Origin: Faucicola sp032089155
GTDB taxonomy: Bacteria; Pseudomonadota; Gammaproteobacteria; Pseudomonadales; Moraxellaceae
Direction: 5' to 3'
DNA: 10,147 nucleotides
NCBI GenBank assembly: GCA_032089155.1
Contig: DAMDEV010000092.1
Location: 1 to 10,147, forward strand
In this document: positions 6,933 through 10,147 of the stretch, piece after piece
Numbering within the stretch: position 1 is the stretch's first letter
Layout: the number at the start of each line of letters is the position of its first letter
Position numbers and translations under genes: made by a program
Notes under the pieces: model-generated
Database searches by the model: none
Seen by the model: the letters and a program-made list of their open reading frames with translations, nothing else
What the model was told of the DNA's origin: nothing

Positions 6933-7826
6933 ATGCCTTATATAGTTCAATTTACTCATCCTGGCGCTGAACACCAACCTGATAAGAATAATATTCACCA
7001 TACTTCATGGAATAAAAAAATTAGTAAAAACGGAAAAATTAATGGTCATAAAAGAAAGTTTTTACTGAGCACTGGATCGTATGTAAAAAATGGTACGTTG
7101 GAAGAAGATAATTTAGTTTATTGGGGAGAATGGGAACCACCAAGTCTTGTTCAACCTTTAATAGAGCGACCGAACAAATGTTTTCCTACATGGCTACATG
7201 AGCCTTATCTTCCAGAAGAATTATTAGAGCATCCTAGAAATTTTAAAATTTACCATAATACAGATCCTTGTATTTTTGGAGAGTATTTCAGATATTTTAT
7301 TTGTAAGCAATTTAAGCCTAAAAATCAAAAGCCAACCAAATTATCAAAACTTGATAAAGGCTCTATAATATTATTTGGATCAACTGCTAATCAAAATAAA
7401 GCCGATGCTTTCTTTCAGTTGGATACTGTATTTGTAGTGTCAGACTATATTGAATATGACATTGCTGATCCGAATGCATTATCTAGCGAGGGAATCTATC
7501 AAAATTATGTATTTAAAATGGCATTCCCAGAACCTTTTGATAATTCTTTAAAATTGAGAATGTATAAAGGGGCATCTTTTGAAAATCCCTTTGAGGGTAT
7601 GTATTCTTTTAGTACATCAAAAATATGGGATCAAAAGAAATTAGGTTTTCCTAGAGTACCTTTAAAAAATATGCCAAGCGACTATATAAATCCTAATTTA
7701 AACACTGCTCCGAAAGTTACAAATGCCTCAATAGTTGAAGTTAAAGAATTTTGGGAAAGTATAGTTCAGGCATCACGTTCAGCAGGCTGCGTAGAGGGTG
7801 TTAAATTTATTTATAAGAAAAATTGA
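6933..7826 (+). CDS. Orphan protein of unknown function, AT-rich gene
   Basis: This gene encodes 297 residues, soluble, with no signal peptide or membrane helix. I cannot name its family. Motifs that look conserved are HKRKFLLSTGSY (about 39-50), W64-GEWEPPS, N109-TDPC113-IFGEYF, L147-FGS, L163-DTVFVV, Y211-KGASF and G222-MYSF. Alternating short beta-like stretches and many aromatic residues suggest a compact beta-rich domain. A nucleic-acid-binding or PUA-like fold is possible but only a guess. The start has AGGA at 6923-6926, six bases upstream. By eye the G+C content is about one third, against nearly half for acnD and serS, and codons are strongly A/T-ending, so acquisition by transfer is likely. 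It begins just 30 bases after the acnD terminator, leaving little room for a promoter. No partner gene is visible. Coding potential is strong because the frame is long in AT-rich DNA. Confidence 0.85.
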   Translation: MPYIVQFTHPGAEHQPDKNNIHHTSWNKKISKNGKINGHKRKFLLSTGSYVKNGTLEEDNLVYWGEWEPPSLVQPLIERPNKCFPTWLHEPYLPEELLEHPRNFKIYHNTDPCIFGEYFRYFICKQFKPKNQKPTKLSKLDKGSIILFGSTANQNKADAFFQLDTVFVVSDYIEYDIADPNALSSEGIYQNYVFKMAFPEPFDNSLKLRMYKGASFENPFEGMYSFSTSKIWDQKKLGFPRVPLKNMPSDYINPNLNTAPKVTNASIVEVKEFWESIVQASRSAGCVEGVKFIYKKN

Positions 7827-7837
7827 GCATTTTACAT

Positions 7838-7866
7838 TTGTCAATCTTTCGCCACTTTTTTATTTT
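7838..7866 (+). promoter_or_regulatory. Weak candidate promoter in the AT-rich spacer
   Basis: TTGTCA (7838-7843, 5 of 6 matches) and TATTTT (7861-7866, 4 of 6) are 17 bases apart. A 12-base AT palindrome (TTTTATATAAAA, 7863-7874) overlaps the -10. In AT-rich DNA such matches arise easily. If real, it would transcribe the inverted-repeat region that follows. Confidence 0.2.
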
Positions 7867-7889
7867 ATATAAAATGAATTGCTTTAGCC

Positions 7890-7978
7890 AAAACTAAATT
7901 ATATCAAACAAGCAAATCTTAACGTGGGTTAGCGATAACTTTGCACACAAATAAAATTGCTTACTTTAATTTAGTTTT
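7890..7978. repeat. 12-bp perfect inverted repeat enclosing a structured 89-base segment
   Basis: AAAACTAAATTA (7890-7901) is the exact reverse complement of TAATTTAGTTTT (7967-7978). Inside, AAGCAA (7910-7915) pairs with TTGCTT (7957-7962), and GTTA-GCGA-TAAC (7928-7939) can form a small central hairpin. The arrangement could be a folded RNA, the ends of a small non-autonomous element or a decayed one. There is no transposase and I could not confirm a target-site duplication. The 400 bases from 7827 to 8228 hold no other convincing gene. Confidence 0.5.
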
Positions 7979-8001
7979 TACTATATACCAATTTCATCCT
8001 A

Positions 8002-8232
8002 ATGATATTAATAACCTTTGTCATAATCATCTCAGTATTTTATACTTTTGTTCACACCGCATATCTATTAGAAATTATTCCTGCTCTAATAGCACTACCC
8101 ATTTTGATTTCTGCCGATAAAAAACACCCACTCTCTCTCCTACTTTATCCAAATAACTTAGGCAGATTTATTGATTGGTCAAAAAAAAGCCAGTCAATCA
8201 ACTGGCTATCTTTTCATTGTTACCACTACTAA
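8002..8232 (+). CDS. Doubtful small hydrophobic ORF (76 residues)
   Basis: The N-terminal 37 residues are strongly hydrophobic (Ile/Leu/Phe/Val-rich, one or two possible membrane helices), followed by ADKKHPLSLLLYPNNLGRFIDW. There is no ribosome binding site before the ATG at 8002 and an in-frame stop lies at 7972-7974. The last third of the frame is simply the serS terminator read on the opposite strand, and the stop overlaps the serS stop by a few bases. It may be a chance frame in AT-rich DNA, or the remnant of a membrane protein gene. I lean towards not real. Confidence 0.2.
   Translation: MILITFVIIISVFYTFVHTAYLLEIIPALIALPILISADKKHPLSLLLYPNNLGRFIDWSKKSQSINWLSFHCYHY
8181..8208 (-). terminator. 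Intrinsic terminator of serS
   Basis: On the minus strand AGCCAGT, a 6-base loop and ACTGGCT form a perfect 7-bp stem (8188-8207) followed by eight T residues (the A-run at 8181-8188 on the plus strand). It lies about 20 bases after the serS stop codon. Confidence 0.88.
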
Positions 8233-9494
8233 CCAATCACATCAACGCCCATATACGGACGCAGCACTTCAGGCACCGTGATAGTACCATCCGCATTTTG
8301 GTAATTTTCCATAATCGCAAGCAAGGTGCGACCCACCGCAAGACCTGAGCCATTTAACGTATGCACCAGCTCGGTTTTTTTGCCGTCTTTGACACGGGCT
8401 TGCATACGGCGCGCTTGGAAGTCGCCACAGTTTGAGCAGCTAGAGATTTCGCGGTAGGTAGTTTGAGACGGTAGCCACACCTCGATATCATAGGTTTTCA
8501 CCGCGCCAAAACCCATATCACCACCACACAGCACAATCACCCGATACGGCAAACCAAGCTGCTGCAAGATATATTCTGCTTGTCCTGTCATGTCCTCTAA
8601 GGCTTGCATTGAAGTCTCAGGGTGGACGATTTGCACCATTTCGACCTTTTCAAACTGGTGCTGACGAATCAAGCCGCGGGTATCACGTCCTGCACTGCCC
8701 GCTTCACTGCGAAAACAGGGGGTATGGGCAGTGACTTTGATGGGCAAGGCTTCGGGGTCTAGAATTTTGTCACGCACACTGTTGGTAAGCGGCACCTCTG
8801 AAGTAGGAATTAAGTAATACTCTTTTTCACCGCGCAGCTTAAATAGGTCTTCTTCAAACTTTGGTAGCTGCCCTGTACCAAGCAGGCTGTCGGCATTGAC
8901 CATATACGGCACATACATTTCCGTATAGCCGTATTTGTCGGTATGGGTAGTAAGCATAAAGGCAATCAAGGCGCGGTTGAGTTTGGCGAGTTGACCTTTT
9001 AGCACGCTAAACCGTGAGCCAGTCAGTTTTGCCGCCATTTCAAAATCAAGTAGCCCCAAATCTTCGCCCAAGTCGCTATGGTCTTTGACCTCAAAATCAA
9101 ATTGGCGCGGCTCACCCCATCGACGCATTTCGACATTGTCGTTTTCATCTTTACCTGCCGGCACACTATCATCAGGCAAGTTTGGGATGGTTAAAGCTGC
9201 TGCTAGAATTTTCTCCTGCAAGGCTTTAAGCGCGTCTTCTGCTTGTTTCATCTCGCTACTGATGGTTGCCATTTCTGCCATTAAGGCGTCAGTATTTTCG
9301 CCATTGCGTTTCATCAAGCCGACTTGTTTGGCGCCCGCATTTTTTTTGGCTTGTAGTTCTTCGGTTTTGACTTGAATGGATTTGCGCTGTTCTTCGACTT
9401 GCTGCCAAAATGCTTTATCAAGCTCATAGCCGCGTTTGGCAAGTTTTTCGGCGACCGTGTCTAGTTCTGTACGCAGTAATTTTGGGTCGATCAT
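8229..9494 (-). CDS. serS: Seryl-tRNA synthetase
   Basis: SerS attaches serine to tRNA-Ser (and to tRNA-Sec where present) using ATP. The product is 421 residues, close to the usual length of about 430. Residues 1-110 form the charged N-terminal coiled-coil arm that grips the tRNA long variable arm. The class II catalytic core follows, with T231-SE-VPLTN for serine binding, motif 2 at F261-RSEAGSAGRDTRG with RQHQFEKVE, E349 within EISSCSNCGDFQARR, and motif 3 at N381-GSGLAVGRTLLAIMENYQ. The ATG at 9494 has AAGGAA nine bases upstream on the minus strand (9504-9509). The stop is TAG at 8229-8231, followed by a strong terminator, so it is transcribed on its own. No tRNA gene or T-box leader is seen. 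Base composition matches the prp genes, unlike the AT-rich stretch beside it. Confidence 0.97.
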   Translation of the reverse strand: MIDPKLLRTELDTVAEKLAKRGYELDKAFWQQVEEQRKSIQVKTEELQAKKNAGAKQVGLMKRNGENTDALMAEMATISSEMKQAEDALKALQEKILAAALTIPNLPDDSVPAGKDENDNVEMRRWGEPRQFDFEVKDHSDLGEDLGLLDFEMAAKLTGSRFSVLKGQLAKLNRALIAFMLTTHTDKYGYTEMYVPYMVNADSLLGTGQLPKFEEDLFKLRGEKEYYLIPTSEVPLTNSVRDKILDPEALPIKVTAHTPCFRSEAGSAGRDTRGLIRQHQFEKVEMVQIVHPETSMQALEDMTGQAEYILQQLGLPYRVIVLCGGDMGFGAVKTYDIEVWLPSQTTYREISSCSNCGDFQARRMQARVKDGKKTELVHTLNGSGLAVGRTLLAIMENYQNADGTITVPEVLRPYMGVDVIG

Positions 9495-9562
9495 GGCGAT
9501 AAGTTCCTTAAATTGTTCAAACTTGAGTTAAAGCAGCAAAATGGCTGTTGATATCAGCGTGT

Positions 9563-9591
9563 ATGATACCAAGATTACAGCGATTTTTCAC
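9563..9591 (-). promoter_or_regulatory. Candidate serS promoter
   Basis: On the minus strand GTGAAA (9586-9591) and TATCAT (9563-9568) are separated by 17 bases, with 4 and 5 of 6 consensus matches. They would give a leader of about 60 bases before the serS start codon. Position and spacing are good, but the -35 match is weak. Confidence 0.35.
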
Positions 9592-9758
9592 GGTAGCGAC
9601 TAGAAATACACGGCAAATTGACGATTTATCGGTATGCGCTTATCGGCGTTCACCCCTCGCTGCATTGAGGGTAAAACAAAAATTTATCAAAAAGTGCGTT
9701 GTTAGGTTTATTTTTGGGTCAAGGTTGGGTAAGATAAGCCTTCTTTTATCGTTTTGTA

Positions 9759-9774
9759 ACTATCATTTGATAGT
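9759..9774. promoter_or_regulatory. Perfect short palindrome before the last gene
   Basis: ACTATCA and TGATAGT (7-base arms, 2-base spacer) lie 13 bases before the ATG at 9788. The position and symmetry suit an operator or a translation-level hairpin covering the ribosome binding region. No regulator is visible and the site is not repeated elsewhere in the window as far as I can see. Confidence 0.35.
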
Positions 9775-9787
9775 GAGTGAATTGTTT

Positions 9788-10147
9788 ATGGCTCTGTACC
9801 CTTACACCCTACAACCTGTGGATTTGAATCTGACCGAAGACGAGTTTCGTCAAGCACAGCTGCAGCTGTTTGATGCCAACAACCAAACTTTGACCAAAAT
9901 CACCCCAAAAACTTGGGCAATTTTGGCAGTCATCGTGGTGCTAGCGATTTTAGGTCTGGTTTTTGTGCACGGTTATTCCACCATTATTTTTTGGTTGATG
10001 CTCGTGGGTGTGGTGATTTATTTGCTGGCACGTACCTACGGTCTTAAATGGTATGTCAAACGAGAATTTGAAAAACAAATGGCAAGCCAAAGCATGCCCC
10101 CAGAGATGCAACAAATCAAGCTTGGCGTACAGCAGCATGGGGTAGTG
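9788..10147 (+). CDS. Two-helix membrane protein, YcxB-like, 5' part only (partial)
   Basis: The frame from the ATG at 9788 stays open for 120 codons to the window edge, so the C-terminus is missing. Residues 1-40 are soluble and contain LNLTEDEFRQAQLQLF. Two membrane helices follow at about residues 43-62 (WAILAVIVVLAILGLVFVHG) and 64-81. A basic, helical stretch (KWYVKREFEKQM) then leads into IKLGVQQHGVV, which looks like the start of a beta-rich soluble domain. This layout (LTE-D-F start, two adjacent helices, a basic linker and a C-terminal domain opening with a Gly-x-x-x-x-Gly strand) resembles YcxB-family proteins, whose function is unknown. The assignment is tentative. The ribosome binding site is weak (GTGAGTGA). 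It is divergent from serS with about 290 bases between them. Confidence 0.7.
   Translation, partial: MALYPYTLQPVDLNLTEDEFRQAQLQLFDANNQTLTKITPKTWAILAVIVVLAILGLVFVHGYSTIIFWLMLVGVVIYLLARTYGLKWYVKREFEKQMASQSMPPEMQQIKLGVQQHGVV

Noticed and set aside
9085..9375. Plus-strand frame opposite the serS N-terminal arm
   Set aside because: It is antisense to the coiled-coil region of a clear serS gene and is Ser/Ala-rich as expected from complementing Lys/Glu/Ala codons.
9654..9671. CCCTC/GAGGG hairpin in the serS spacer
   Set aside because: The stem is only 5 bp, has no T-run on either strand and does not sit behind a gene end, so it is not supported as a terminator.
9495..9787. A T-box or other riboswitch upstream of serS
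   Set aside because: The predicted leader is only about 60 bases, shows no T-box sequence or specifier stem, and T-boxes are not expected in this lineage.
9950..10138. Minus-strand frame opposite the YcxB-like gene
   Set aside because: The plus-strand frame has a coherent two-helix membrane topology and stays open to the edge. The antisense frame has no supporting signal.

Overview
The window looks like chromosomal DNA from a gammaproteobacterium of the Moraxellaceae (Moraxella/Faucicola/Psychrobacter type). This is an inference from the methylcitrate genes in the AcnD form of the pathway, moderate G+C coding sequence with AT-rich spacers, and the general look of the encoded proteins. No rRNA, tRNA, CRISPR array or recognisable insertion sequence was seen.

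Layout. (1) Positions 1-98 are the last codons of metK (S-adenosylmethionine synthetase), followed by a strong short hairpin with a T-run. (2) Positions 187-1170 hold two small plus-strand genes: a DUF3144-like cytoplasmic protein and an exported protein with four cysteines. (3) Positions 1282-1638 hold a minus-strand gene for a small protein with a C-terminal membrane anchor. (4) Positions 1656-2011 form an AT-rich spacer with a good sigma70-type promoter and a paired GTATAC operator-like element. (5) Positions 2012-6844 are the methylcitrate genes prpB, prpC and acnD. Their products condense propionyl-CoA with oxaloacetate (PrpC), dehydrate 2-methylcitrate (AcnD) and cleave 2-methylisocitrate into succinate and pyruvate (PrpB). 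A 13-bp perfect hairpin with a T-run lies between prpC and acnD, so acnD is probably expressed at a different level from prpBC. prpF, the usual partner of acnD, is not present here. (6) Positions 6933-7826 carry a much more AT-rich orphan gene for a 297-residue protein of unknown function. It is followed by about 400 bases of AT-rich DNA with a 12-bp inverted repeat and a doubtful small hydrophobic ORF. (7) Positions 8229-9494 are serS (seryl-tRNA synthetase) on the minus strand with its own terminator. (8) From 9788 to the window edge is the start of a two-helix membrane protein that resembles the YcxB family.

Most of the window is ordinary core metabolism. The stretch most worth a second look is 6845-8228, where a compositionally foreign orphan gene and a structured AT-rich spacer sit directly after acnD, where prpF could be expected. 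The other points of interest are the hairpin between prpC and acnD and the paired GTATAC sites at the prp promoter.
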